A model generated the notes under the pieces. It saw only the letters and a program-made list of their open reading frames with translations, was not told the origin of the DNA and did not search any database. From NCBI RefSeq assembly GCF_014647215.1, contig NZ_BMOT01000002.1, forward strand, positions 248,001 through 312,000: a stretch of 64,000 bases of DNA, written 5' to 3'. The stretch comes from Shewanella aestuarii (lineage in GTDB: Bacteria; Pseudomonadota; Gammaproteobacteria; Enterobacterales; Shewanellaceae). Every line of letters begins with the position of its first letter. Position 1 is the first letter of the stretch. Positions 38,709 through 47,159 of this stretch are shown in pieces. The position numbers and the translations under genes are program-made.

Positions 38709-41006
38709 ATGGCAAAAAATAAATCGACAAAGAAGCACTCTAAAAAACACAGTAAAGGTTGGCTACGAAGCCTATGGTCTTTGACATGGAAACTGTCATT
38801 AATCGGCATTGCTTTTGTGACGTTTTATGCCATCTATTTGGATCAAATCATTGCGCAAAAGTTTGAAGGCCAAAAGTGGCATTTACCTGCGCAAATCTTC
38901 AGCCGTTCAATGGCGCTGTATCCTGGCGCGGCGATTAACCACCCGCAATTAATGGCTGAGTTGAAATTATTGGGTTATCGCAAGGTGAGTAATCCTCGTC
39001 AAGTCGGCGAGTTTTCAGCGTCAAGCACCCGAATTGAGCTTTGGCGCCGTCCTTTTTTACATCCAGAGGGCAACCAAGCAGAACAACGGGTTATGATCAG
39101 TTTTGATAGTTTAGGGGTTAATTCTGTCAAACGTATGAGTGATAAACGCGAGTTAGCCGTTTTTCATTTAGAACCGGTATTACTTGATCGCATTATTGCT
39201 GGAGACGGTGAAGATAGATTATTTGTACCCACAACCGAAATGCCTAGTTTGATTGTTGAGTCACTATTGCAGGTAGAAGATCGTAGCTTCTATGAACATC
39301 ATGGTGTTAATCCATTTGCGATAGCAAGAGCTGCGATTGTCAACATTACAGCGGGTAGAGCAGTGCAAGGGGGCTCTACCTTAACTCAACAATTAGCCAA
39401 AAACTTCTTTTTAAGCAGTGAGCGTTCGCTTATCCGTAAAGCACGTGAGGCGTTAATGGCGATTATTATCGATTTTCGCTACAGCAAAGATGAAATCTTA
39501 GAAGCTTATTTAAATGAAGTTTACATGGGCCAGGATAAATCCCGCGGCGTCCACGGTATGGGATTAGCGTCGCAATTCTATTTTGGACGCCCAATAGCCG
39601 AGCTAACCGTTGCCCAGCAAGCGTTTTTAGTGGCAATGATTAAAGGACCATCGTATTACAACCCATGGCGTTATCCTGAACGAGCGCAAGAGCGACGCGA
39701 TCTTGTGTTACGCATATTAATGGAAAACGATAAGTTGACTGTAGCGCAGTACAAAGCGGCTGCGGAATCACCATTAGGACTACGAGACGGTAAAAAGTCA
39801 GTGCATCAAAAACTGCCCGCTTTTTTTGCTGTGGTTAAAAATGAGCTACGGAATCGCTATGGTGACAGTTTATTGAATCAATCTGGCGTTAAGGTATACA
39901 CCACTTTAGATCCAATGGCCCAAGATGCCGCAGAGAAAGCCGTTGTATCAACCTTAAAGTCCTTAGACAAACGGGTTAAAAATGTCCAAGTAGGTATGGT
40001 TGTCACAGACAAGTATACCGGGGGTATTGCTGCCATGGTTGGAGATAAACAACCTGGTTTTGAAGGTTTTAACCGTGCCGTTGAGATCCGTCGGCCAATA
40101 GGGTCGCTAATTAAGCCATTTGTATATGCCACAGCATTAACAAAAGGGGATAAGTTTAGTTTAGCTAGCCCACTTGCCGATAAGCCTATTACCTTAACAA
40201 ACGAACAAGGTAAAACTTGGTCGCCCAAAAACGTGGATAAACAATTTAGTGGTGAAGTGTCTCTATTAGAGGCGTTCGCTAATTCAATGAACGTACCCAC
40301 AGTAAATGCAGGTTTAGCCATAGGTGTCGAGAATGTGGCCAATACCCTGCAACAAGCGGGTTGGAATGAGTCTATTGCACCTTACCCATCTATGCTACTT
40401 GGCGCAGTGAATGGCTCGCCATTAATGGTGGCACAGGTTTATCAAACTATTGCGGACGAGGGGCGTTATCGTAAGTTAACCTCAATTACGGCGGTGTTGG
40501 ATAGCCAAAATACCCCATTAGCGGTGACGCATTCAGCCAGTGAAATGGCGATAGATCCCGCGACAGATTATCTGGTGCAATATGCCATGAATCAAGTTGT
40601 GGTCAAGGGCACAGGTAAACGTTTGGGTGCAGCATTCCCTGGGGTGAAATTGGCCGGTAAAACGGGCACCAGTAACGATAGTCGTGACTCTTGGTTTGCA
40701 GGTTTTGATGAACGAAATGTTGCAGCAATTTGGGTTGGTCAAGACGATAACAGTAAAACAGGTTTATACGGTAGCAGCGGTGCTATGGCGGTTTACCAAG
40801 CATTTTTACAGCAACGTCCACCGCTGAGTTTACGCATGCCACCGGTTCAGGGCATAGTGAATGGCTACTTTGACCGCACCAATGGTGCGCCGATGCAGCC
40901 TAATTGTCACAATGTGATTAATTTACCTGCCCACAATGTGAGTTATAAACCTGCGGCAAATTGTGGAGAACCCTTGTCCTGGTGGCAAAAGCTATTGGGC
41001 GAGTAA
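38709..41006 (+). CDS. mrcB: Penicillin-binding protein 1b, bifunctional
   Basis: PBP1b polymerises and cross-links peptidoglycan. The 765-residue protein has a basic cytoplasmic tail (KNKSTKKHSKKHSKG), one TM helix (about 28-46), the UB2H-like region, a GT51 domain (catalytic Glu in QVEDRSFYEHHG; GGSTLTQQLAKNF; RKAREALMA), and a transpeptidase domain with the SxxK motif GSLIK, SxN in NSMN and KTGT. All catalytic residues are present. It sits in the inner membrane, with outer-membrane lipoprotein LpoB expected elsewhere. Confidence 0.96.
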   Translation: MAKNKSTKKHSKKHSKGWLRSLWSLTWKLSLIGIAFVTFYAIYLDQIIAQKFEGQKWHLPAQIFSRSMALYPGAAINHPQLMAELKLLGYRKVSNPRQVGEFSASSTRIELWRRPFLHPEGNQAEQRVMISFDSLGVNSVKRMSDKRELAVFHLEPVLLDRIIAGDGEDRLFVPTTEMPSLIVESLLQVEDRSFYEHHGVNPFAIARAAIVNITAGRAVQGGSTLTQQLAKNFFLSSERSLIRKAREALMAIIIDFRYSKDEILEAYLNEVYMGQDKSRGVHGMGLASQFYFGRPIAELTVAQQAFLVAMIKGPSYYNPWRYPERAQERRDLVLRILMENDKLTVAQYKAAAESPLGLRDGKKSVHQKLPAFFAVVKNELRNRYGDSLLNQSGVKVYTTLDPMAQDAAEKAVVSTLKSLDKRVKNVQVGMVVTDKYTGGIAAMVGDKQPGFEGFNRAVEIRRPIGSLIKPFVYATALTKGDKFSLASPLADKPITLTNEQGKTWSPKNVDKQFSGEVSLLEAFANSMNVPTVNAGLAIGVENVANTLQQAGWNESIAPYPSMLLGAVNGSPLMVAQVYQTIADEGRYRKLTSITAVLDSQNTPLAVTHSASEMAIDPATDYLVQYAMNQVVVKGTGKRLGAAFPGVKLAGKTGTSNDSRDSWFAGFDERNVAAIWVGQDDNSKTGLYGSSGAMAVYQAFLQQRPPLSLRMPPVQGIVNGYFDRTNGAPMQPNCHNVINLPAHNVSYKPAANCGEPLSWWQKLLGE

Positions 41007-41346
41007 TTCTTTAAGGAAAAGCTTAGGGTAAGATTGCGCCCACAGGCATTAGCTGTCTGTGGGGGTATTTTATTGTCCATTTGTTGGCCATGTGAGGAAG
41101 GGGTTCATCGTTCATGGCTGTTAATCGGTAAAACGCAACCTTACTCGCGAGTGGTGTGTAATAATTGTTATTATTGTCCTGAGTGCTTTAGCTGCTTTAA
41201 CATTGATGCTGAGTCTTTTTGCGTCAAAGGCGCTAGTTATTGAGTTGCATAACACACGCTTGAGGACGTAAAAGTTGTGGCTGTCGATTTTAGTGCGATT
41301 TCAAACTCAACCTTTTACAGTCTATTCACCGAGCTATTTCATCGAA
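41007..41346. other. Intergenic region after mrcB with a hairpin; possible gene remnant
   Basis: A stem CCCACAG/CTGTGGG (41039-41045, 41057-41063) followed by GGTATTTTATTG is a plausible mrcB terminator. The remaining ~270 bp contain no supported gene. A stretch at about 41165-41275 reads in one frame as a hydrophobic segment (VIIVIIVLSALAALTLMLSL) but has no start codon; a 69-codon Cys-rich frame in a different register begins inside the terminator and looks spurious. The stretch may be a degraded gene. Confidence 0.45.
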
Positions 41347-42156
41347 CTATTTCTTAGACAACTCATTCCTAAGTTGAGTAATTTCATGCAACATTTCAAT
41401 TTGATTTTTTTCCATTTGATGTTGATTGGTCTCCATTCGCGACAATACCAGTTCTAACTCAGCTCTAATTAATTCCTGTTGTGACTCTTTGCGCTCTTGC
41501 TCATCAGGGGTCACAAATACCGAAGCCATATAACCAGATATGACCCCGAAAAAGCTTACGCCACTGATAATCACAATGCCACCAATGACATGACCTAAGG
41601 TACTAACAGGATAGAAATCTCCGTAACCCACGGTGGATATTGTCACTAACGCCCACCAAATCGCTTGCTCGGCGGTGTGGATATTTGCCCCTTCTGCACC
41701 ACTTTCAACTAATAAAATCAGCACTGACGCATTGGCTAAAATTAATACCGTGGCTAACAAAAGGCTTGCTAGAGTGGCTTGTTTCTTTTGTCTTAGTAAC
41801 GGCCAAAAAATTGAGCGGCTCATGCGGATAAGCCTTATGACCCTAAGTATTTGGAATACACGAGCAATTCTTAATGCTTCAATGGCGGGAATGCTGGCCA
41901 AAAAGTCTATCCAATGGTGGCGCAGAAAATAGACTTTATCGCGTGCTTTATGTACCCCCCAAAAAAAGCGGGCCATAAAAATAAAGCAAATACCGCTGTC
42001 GATATATAACAGCAGACGATATGTTTCTTTGTCGAGCTTACCAAATGCTAAGGCCAGCACTATGATGACAGAGAAAAATGACAATACCATCATGGCCAGT
42101 TCAATTGGTTCAAGGGTGTTAAGTGTTTTGGATGACCATGGTTTAGATTTGAACAT
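41347..42156 (-). CDS. Voltage-gated potassium channel subunit
   Basis: The 269-residue inner-membrane protein is a Kv-like channel: S1-S3 (about 18-85), an Arg-rich S4 voltage sensor (ALRIARVFQILRVIRLIRMS), S5, the pore with selectivity filter TISTVGYGDFYPVS (TVGYGD) and S6. The C-terminal tail (about 220-269) is a charged coiled coil that could assemble the tetramer. It follows the PspA operon in the same direction, but a strong terminator lies between, so it is probably transcribed separately. Such channels recur beside PspA/DUF350/SpeE clusters in comparative genomic surveys (from memory), which suggests a link to membrane-potential stress. Confidence 0.9.
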   Translation of the reverse strand: MFKSKPWSSKTLNTLEPIELAMMVLSFFSVIIVLALAFGKLDKETYRLLLYIDSGICFIFMARFFWGVHKARDKVYFLRHHWIDFLASIPAIEALRIARVFQILRVIRLIRMSRSIFWPLLRQKKQATLASLLLATVLILANASVLILLVESGAEGANIHTAEQAIWWALVTISTVGYGDFYPVSTLGHVIGGIVIISGVSFFGVISGYMASVFVTPDEQERKESQQELIRAELELVLSRMETNQHQMEKNQIEMLHEITQLRNELSKK

Positions 42157-42199
42157 TACAAAGTCCGTTTATAAGTTGTCTGAGGCAATTTATCTTCCC

Positions 42200-42240
42200 C
42201 ATAATAAAAAACGCGCTAGGCAAAAGTCTAGCGCGTTTTA
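42200..42240 (-). terminator. Terminator of the PspA operon
   Basis: A 12-bp perfect stem AAAACGCGCTAG/CTAGCGCGTTTT (42208-42219, 42228-42239) with an 8-base loop is followed on the minus strand by TTTTTTATTAT. It separates the tandem-RHH gene from the potassium-channel gene. Confidence 0.93.
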
Positions 42241-42266
42241 ATAATTTATATTGGACTATCTGATAA

Positions 42267-42593
42267 TTACTTCTTATCAACAAAGTGAACTAAGTCATCA
42301 AGGACACGTTTTTTAATTTCAAGTTGTGCATCAGAAGCTAAACCGTATCTTTCAGCTAACAATATATAATCTTCACCACTTAAGGAAACGGTCAGCCTTG
42401 GACGTTTGGGGCGTTTTGAAACCGATAAACCTAGAATAGTTCTTATTTGATCTGAAGGGCTAACACCTCGATCCAGTGCCGCTTTGCGAATGGAGTATTG
42501 AAACTTTTCATCAATATCAAAAGCCACTTGAGTGGCTTTGGCAGCTTTTTGATTATTTAACCATTTCTCAGGTAATGGTTTGCCTTTACTCAT
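42267..42593 (-). CDS. Small protein with two ribbon-helix-helix-like units
   Basis: The 108-residue protein is basic and has no named family that I recognise. Residues 20-55 (TQVAFDIDEKFQYSIRKAAL then DRGVSPSDQIRTIL) follow the ribbon-helix-helix pattern: a short beta strand, a helix, a turn with Gly-Val-Ser/Pro, and a second helix. Residues 65-103 (PRLTVSLSGEDYILLAERYG, then LEIKKRVLDDLVHF) repeat the same pattern. Normal RHH regulators are dimers of one unit, so two units in one chain would give a built-in dimer. It is the last gene of the PspA operon (18 bp after DUF2491). I infer it is the transcriptional regulator of the island. Confidence 0.6.
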   Translation of the reverse strand: MSKGKPLPEKWLNNQKAAKATQVAFDIDEKFQYSIRKAALDRGVSPSDQIRTILGLSVSKRPKRPRLTVSLSGEDYILLAERYGLASDAQLEIKKRVLDDLVHFVDKK

Positions 42594-42611
42594 AGAGGCG
42601 ACTCTCCTTGA

Positions 42612-43265
42612 TTAACTAGCAGGCCAGTATTCGCGAATATCGGTTAATGGACGATAAAGGGTTAGCATCACTTCTGTATCACCACCATCGTAAACTTCAA
42701 TATCAACTGCAAGTGTTTCGGCATTATTGATCAATGAATAACTTTCGAACGCTTCACCCCGTGCGCCGTTTTCATCTTGAGGGGGCTTTTGATTGCGGTA
42801 ATCTTCTCGATGAAAATAACCAAAACCTGCAAACTCCACCTGATGATAATTGTCAGCTAGCCATTGGCTGAACTCTTGAGCTAATTCCGCCGCTAAAGGT
42901 TCTGGTGTAAGGGTGGCCTTACCGGGTTCTTCAAATATTTCAGCAAAGGCATCTAAGTCAAACAGCTGTTCAACCATAGCGCGATTAATTTTGATAGAAA
43001 AGCTTAAATACGCTTCGTCTTCAACCACATAAGACAGATAAATGGCATTATCACTGTGGCCGCGTAATAAGTATTCACATTGCTGAGAGCGCTGATATTC
43101 ATAGGTATGGATTGCTTCAACCTTTAACTGCTGCCCACGCAGTTGCGCAGGCAGAGCAAAACTGTCATCAAGGGTGATCATATCACCCTTGAGCAGTTTA
43201 CTGGGATGGTCAAGCAGACGCTTAGGGGCTTCTTTTTTGCCAAATAGGCCGCTTAAAAATCCCAT
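42612..43265 (-). CDS. DUF2491 family protein (YjfK-like)
   Basis: The 217-residue protein begins MGFLSGLFGKKEAPKRLLDH and continues with a beta-rich domain (YEYQRSQQCEYLLRG, IYLSYVVEDEAYLSFSI) ending in VMLTLYRPLTDIREYWP, matching the DUF2491 family to which E. coli YjfK belongs. I chose the ATG two codons inside a TTG-starting frame. It lies six bases from the PspA stop. No signal or TM; cytoplasmic. Function unknown, but co-occurrence with PspA homologues is characteristic. Confidence 0.8.
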   Translation of the reverse strand: MGFLSGLFGKKEAPKRLLDHPSKLLKGDMITLDDSFALPAQLRGQQLKVEAIHTYEYQRSQQCEYLLRGHSDNAIYLSYVVEDEAYLSFSIKINRAMVEQLFDLDAFAEIFEEPGKATLTPEPLAAELAQEFSQWLADNYHQVEFAGFGYFHREDYRNQKPPQDENGARGEAFESYSLINNAETLAVDIEVYDGGDTEVMLTLYRPLTDIREYWPAS

Positions 43266-43271
43266 AGTCAA

Positions 43272-43961
43272 TTAGCCTTTTCTTGCTTTAATGCGATCAA
43301 GAACAGCATTGGCGCTCGACTTTTGCTCACCAATACCTGCTTCAGCCAGCTTAGCGTGTAAAGACTTATCGCTGTTCTCTTCTGCTAAGGTTTCAGAGGC
43401 TTTTAAGCGATCATCAAACTGTTGCTGACGTGCTTTGATCCGCTCTAATGAGTCTTTAGCATTAAGCAGTTTTGAGTTGCTAGATGCAAATGAATCAGTA
43501 ATGGTTGCTGTTGCTTTTTGCACGCTTTCGGTGGTTTTTACCATGCTTAATTGGCGCTGGTAATCAGATAACTGACGTTCAGTTTTCTTAACCAAATCTT
43601 TAAGGCGAACAGCATGAGCACTAAAGCTATCATTTGCTGCTTGTTGCTCTGATAGCTCTTGATCAAGTTGAGCGATTTTTTCTGCAATCTCAATAGCTAA
43701 TGCTTCATTCTCTTTCTCTAAAGCCTGGGTAACATAACCTTCATGTTCAGCAATGCTGCGCTTTAAGCGGTCAACTTCACGGTTAGCTTGCATTTCTTTC
43801 GCCATAACGTCAGTTAACTCACGCTTGGCTTTGGTTAAATGCTTTTCTGCATCGCGAATTTCTTGTTCAAAAATGCGTGTTGAGTTTGCGTCAACAATAC
43901 TTTGGCCTACTTCTGTTGCACCGCCACGAAATGCGGTAAGAATTTTATTTAAAATGCCCAT
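43272..43961 (-). CDS. PspA/IM30-family membrane-stress protein (YjfJ-like)
   Basis: The 229-residue protein is almost entirely helical, with an N-terminal amphipathic helix (MGILNKILTAFRGGATEVG) and long coiled coils (about 30-190), as in PspA/Vipp1/IM30. These proteins polymerise into rods and rings on the inner membrane and protect it when ion-motive force is lost. No pspB, pspC or pspF is nearby, so it is not the classical Psp operon; the neighbours DUF2170 and DUF2491 place it with the YjfJ branch. It lies 10 bp from YjfI and six bases before DUF2491. Confidence 0.9.
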   Translation of the reverse strand: MGILNKILTAFRGGATEVGQSIVDANSTRIFEQEIRDAEKHLTKAKRELTDVMAKEMQANREVDRLKRSIAEHEGYVTQALEKENEALAIEIAEKIAQLDQELSEQQAANDSFSAHAVRLKDLVKKTERQLSDYQRQLSMVKTTESVQKATATITDSFASSNSKLLNAKDSLERIKARQQQFDDRLKASETLAEENSDKSLHAKLAEAGIGEQKSSANAVLDRIKARKG

Positions 43962-43971
43962 AATTGACTCC

Positions 43972-44385
43972 TTAATTCAAAAACTCTGAGAGTTCGTCGA
44001 TGACTTCCAAACAGTTGTCTGAAAGTACTGCTAATTCTTGCTCAATCTCTTCCATGCTTGATTCGACTGATAGTGCGCCATAGACCACATATTTATCGTC
44101 AATTTTTGCAAATGAAGACAGTGGCATCGGAATGTTGAGCTCTAACATGGTCTCAAACATTTCTGCACGACGAGCTTGATTGACTTCATCCTCGCCCCAC
44201 AAATAACTGATACACAATATTTGGTTGTCAGTGACGGAGACAAAAACCGGAATCTCTTCTCGGCTTACCACATTGACTTGAAGTACTTCTACATCACCGT
44301 CAATCGGGTAACAATCAAATTGAAAACCGGTACGACTTTTGTCACAAAGACCATTCAAATGGTTAGCAATAGTATGGATGTTCAT
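43972..44385 (-). CDS. DUF2170 family protein (YjfI-like)
   Basis: The 137-residue protein (MNIHTIANHLNGLCDKSRTG...) matches the DUF2170/YjfI family; conserved parts are ILCISYLWGEDEVNQARRAE, MFETMLELNIPMPLSSFAKI and YVVYGALS. The frame extends 21 codons upstream, but that stretch covers two copies of a palindrome and lacks a ribosome site, whereas this ATG has AAGGA five bases upstream. It is the first gene of the PspA operon. It is acidic and cytoplasmic; its role is unknown. Confidence 0.82.
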   Translation of the reverse strand: MNIHTIANHLNGLCDKSRTGFQFDCYPIDGDVEVLQVNVVSREEIPVFVSVTDNQILCISYLWGEDEVNQARRAEMFETMLELNIPMPLSSFAKIDDKYVVYGALSVESSMEEIEQELAVLSDNCLEVIDELSEFLN

Positions 44386-44397
44386 AGTTGTCCTTAA

Positions 44398-44448
44398 TTG
44401 ACATATTATGTCTGTGTTCAAAGATAGCATCGAGACATAATATGTCAA
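44398..44448 (-). promoter_or_regulatory. Promoter with two palindromic operators, PspA operon
   Basis: On the minus strand a -35 TTGACA (44448-44443), 16-bp spacer and -10 TATCTT (44426-44421) form a good sigma-70 promoter. The palindrome TTGACATATTATGTC (44448-44434) covers the -35. A second copy, TTGACATATTATGTC on the plus strand (44398-44412), lies at the predicted start site. Two operators flanking the -10 is a typical repressor layout. The same motif occurs at 48246-48258 before the second operon. Confidence 0.72.
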
Positions 44449-44463
44449 GCGCTATCGTGTCCA

Positions 44464-46242
44464 TTAAAAAAGATTCATCGCTTCATTTTCTGACCATGCG
44501 GCTAAATGATAATGATAAAGTTGCAATGAACCAATTTCGTTAATTTTTACATCTTGTTGTTCTGCATAGTAATTACCTGGAAATTCAAATGCACCATGGA
44601 CTAACCCTAAGGTTAACCAGTCACTTTTTATCGGTAATTGAGTAAGTGCCGTTAGCCTGTTTTTAGGTGATAAACCTTGTTTACTGCCGATGCTCCAACC
44701 CCATTCACCAAAACTGGGTACATTATGATGGAACTGATCGACCTTAAAACCTGCTGAGGTTAATGTTTTACCTATGGATATAAAGGCTTTAGGGGCGTGG
44801 TAAGGTGAGGTTGACTGCACTGTGACTATGCCATCGGCACTAAGCAGTTCATTCAGTTTGCGATAGAATAAGTCAGAATAGAGTTTATTTAAATCTGGGT
44901 GACTGGGATCAGGTAAGTCGACAATGATGGCGTCGAAATGCTGACCATCAGCAATTAAGGTATCCACCCCGTTAAACGCGTCATCATTGATGAGCGTTAG
45001 CCTAGGGTCATTCAAACTATTGCCATTTAATGCCAGCATGGCTTTGCTCAAGAAAGCTGGCATATCTTCGGGAGGCGACTTAAATAAACTGACTAAGTCT
45101 TTATCTAAATCCATTAATGTTACTGATTTAGGATCCCAAGCTAACACCTGCTTCAAACCTAGGCCATCTCCACCACCAATAATCAATACTTTGTCATGGC
45201 GGGCACTGGCAGCCAGTGTGGGATGCACTAAAAACTGATGATAAATATGTTCATCACTACTAGAAAATTGCAGCCTACCATTGATGTATAAATTATAAAC
45301 GGGTTCTAATCCATTGCCTCTGAGACGTTCAGTAAATGTCAGTTGTTGGAACCGCGTCGATTTTGCATAAACAACTTTATCTTTGTAGAGTAAATTATTG
45401 AAGTGTTGTTCCCACTGCGGCCCTTTGGTTGCTAATAGGCCAATGCAAACACTGGCAACAATATGCCCCACCAGTAGCCATTTAGCATGACTAATGTTAT
45501 GCCAAAAGCGCCAAATAAATATGGCTCCAGCAATAAGGTTGACGCTCGCGGTTAGTGCGGCAGCAAGTTGGATATCAATCGCCAGCATAAAGAACACCCA
45601 AATCGCGGCACCAATACCTGCTCCTATATAGTCGGCACCATAAATCGTACCAGCATTATGCAGTAAATGGGCTTCAGATAATGACTGTCTTACTCTCGCT
45701 ATCAGAGGAATTTCCATACCAATCATTAAGCCTAATAGCACGCCCCATAAATAAGGCAGGTATTCACTAAGGGTTTGTAAGCTAGCAATAAAGCCGCCAT
45801 TTGGCAGTTGATCTGGAGGCAAACCTAAGGTGTTAGCGATCGCTAAGGGGAGTTGCTGGCCAAAACCAATAACGGCAGCCGTGATGATAATAGCAAATGA
45901 GCCGCACAAAGCGACAGAGAGTTCTAAAATAGCAAAACCGGTGAAAGCGCATTTGATTTTACGGGCGGCAAATGCGCCTATCCCCATAGAAACAATCATT
46001 AGGCCGATCATGGTATAAATTGCGGCTTCTAATGCGCCTAATATACGCCCCGCATAGTGCGATAGTAGGTATTCATAGATTAACCCACAGCCTGCAAGCA
46101 GTGCCATAATGCCTAGTAATAAGGCATCATCAAACCAAGTAATCCGTTTATTAAGCGATAAAGAAGAGGGCGCAGTTGCACTTTGCTTGAGCGCCTCCTG
46201 TGCCGATTGAGGTTGTTGTGCTTCAAGCAAAGTATCAGACAT
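44464..46242 (-). CDS. Membrane-fused spermidine-synthase-like aminopropyltransferase
   Basis: The 592-residue protein has an N-terminal membrane part (about seven TM helices, residues 35-285) and a C-terminal SpeE-like domain (about 300-550). SAM/decarboxy-SAM-binding residues are recognisable: IIGGGDGLGLKQVL near 350, LMDLDKDLV, NDDAFN, and DAIIVDLPDPSHPD with both Asp residues of the D-x-x-D active-site motif. Cytosolic SpeE has ~290 residues and no TM part. The product is probably a polyamine or modified polyamine made at the membrane; exact chemistry is inference. It starts five bases after the DUF350 gene stop, so they are one operon. No terminator is seen before the PspA operon. Confidence 0.82.
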   Translation of the reverse strand: MSDTLLEAQQPQSAQEALKQSATAPSSLSLNKRITWFDDALLLGIMALLAGCGLIYEYLLSHYAGRILGALEAAIYTMIGLMIVSMGIGAFAARKIKCAFTGFAILELSVALCGSFAIIITAAVIGFGQQLPLAIANTLGLPPDQLPNGGFIASLQTLSEYLPYLWGVLLGLMIGMEIPLIARVRQSLSEAHLLHNAGTIYGADYIGAGIGAAIWVFFMLAIDIQLAAALTASVNLIAGAIFIWRFWHNISHAKWLLVGHIVASVCIGLLATKGPQWEQHFNNLLYKDKVVYAKSTRFQQLTFTERLRGNGLEPVYNLYINGRLQFSSSDEHIYHQFLVHPTLAASARHDKVLIIGGGDGLGLKQVLAWDPKSVTLMDLDKDLVSLFKSPPEDMPAFLSKAMLALNGNSLNDPRLTLINDDAFNGVDTLIADGQHFDAIIVDLPDPSHPDLNKLYSDLFYRKLNELLSADGIVTVQSTSPYHAPKAFISIGKTLTSAGFKVDQFHHNVPSFGEWGWSIGSKQGLSPKNRLTALTQLPIKSDWLTLGLVHGAFEFPGNYYAEQQDVKINEIGSLQLYHYHLAAWSENEAMNLF

Positions 46243-46247
46243 CGTTA

Positions 46248-47147
46248 TTAGGCCATTAACGCCGTTAAGATTAAGGCTACAGCAATGCTGATCGCCATCT
46301 CAACTGCGGCGATACCTATGTTGTGTTGTTTTTCGACTTCTTCAGCCAAATTGATCCCCGCCAAGACTAACTTTTTAACTAAGGCGATCACTAAGCTCAT
46401 CAATACTAGCATCACGAATGAGAAAATTAACCAGCCAAAAATATTGTTTAAATATGCTGTAGGGATATACAAAATAAAGTGGCTTGCAGCATTAAAACTC
46501 AATGCCATGGCAATCATATAACCACTATGGCGGATAGCTAAGGCGGTTTGCCCTTGCTTTAATGCCTGCTGCATAGAGGCATCTTGGTTACGTTTTGCGT
46601 AACGATTTTCACGTAAACGGGTTAACAGTACCAATATCAATTGTGATACTAAAAACGCGCTGAAAATGGCAATGAAAGTATCAATGGTAATATCTTCAGC
46701 CCACATTAACACTGCGCGAATAATGATTGCTGTTGCAATCGCGGCAGCGGCATCGACAACCGCAACCGACACATTACCTTTGAGGATTTCTTCATTTTTA
46801 GGAAATTCATTTAAAGCAATTTTATCATGTAGATAGCGACCTAATTTAATCAGTATTAAACCGAATAAACCGTAGGCTGTCATGCCGATAGCCTCGGTGG
46901 TGTAAGATACTGCTGCCTCACCAGTGATCGCGCCAGTGAGTACAATCCCAAGTGCTGCCACCGCGCCAGCGGTACTGATACCAAAAGCAAAATTATCATG
47001 TTCAGCCAGCTCTTTAGTGCTGTTAACCTTAATTGACCAACCTTGAAGATATCGCATCAAGGCTAGTAGTACGATTGCAATGGCTAAATCAATTGCAAGA
47101 ATAATTAACAGTGGCTCTGTGATGCCATATTGTTGAAGAAATGTCAT
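46248..47147 (-). CDS. DUF350 membrane protein (YjfL-like), two repeats
   Basis: The 299-residue inner-membrane protein has about eight hydrophobic helices arranged as two similar halves (LELs near ITGAITGEAAVSYTTEAIGM and SGYMIAMALSFNAASHFILY), as in DUF350/YjfL proteins. It lies 12 bp after the lipoprotein gene and five bases before the spermidine-synthase-like gene. DUF350 proteins accompany PspA- and YjfI/K-type genes. Biochemical activity is unknown. Confidence 0.8.
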   Translation of the reverse strand: MTFLQQYGITEPLLIILAIDLAIAIVLLALMRYLQGWSIKVNSTKELAEHDNFAFGISTAGAVAALGIVLTGAITGEAAVSYTTEAIGMTAYGLFGLILIKLGRYLHDKIALNEFPKNEEILKGNVSVAVVDAAAAIATAIIIRAVLMWAEDITIDTFIAIFSAFLVSQLILVLLTRLRENRYAKRNQDASMQQALKQGQTALAIRHSGYMIAMALSFNAASHFILYIPTAYLNNIFGWLIFSFVMLVLMSLVIALVKKLVLAGINLAEEVEKQHNIGIAAVEMAISIAVALILTALMA

Positions 47148-47159
47148 TGTCAGTCCTAC

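Noticed and set aside
39878..40342. 154-codon frame opposite mrcB
   Set aside because: Antisense to the conserved transpeptidase domain; no features of a real protein.
41034..41243. Cys-rich 69-codon frame after mrcB
   Set aside because: It starts inside the mrcB terminator hairpin, has no ribosome site, and a different frame in the same region has the more protein-like composition.
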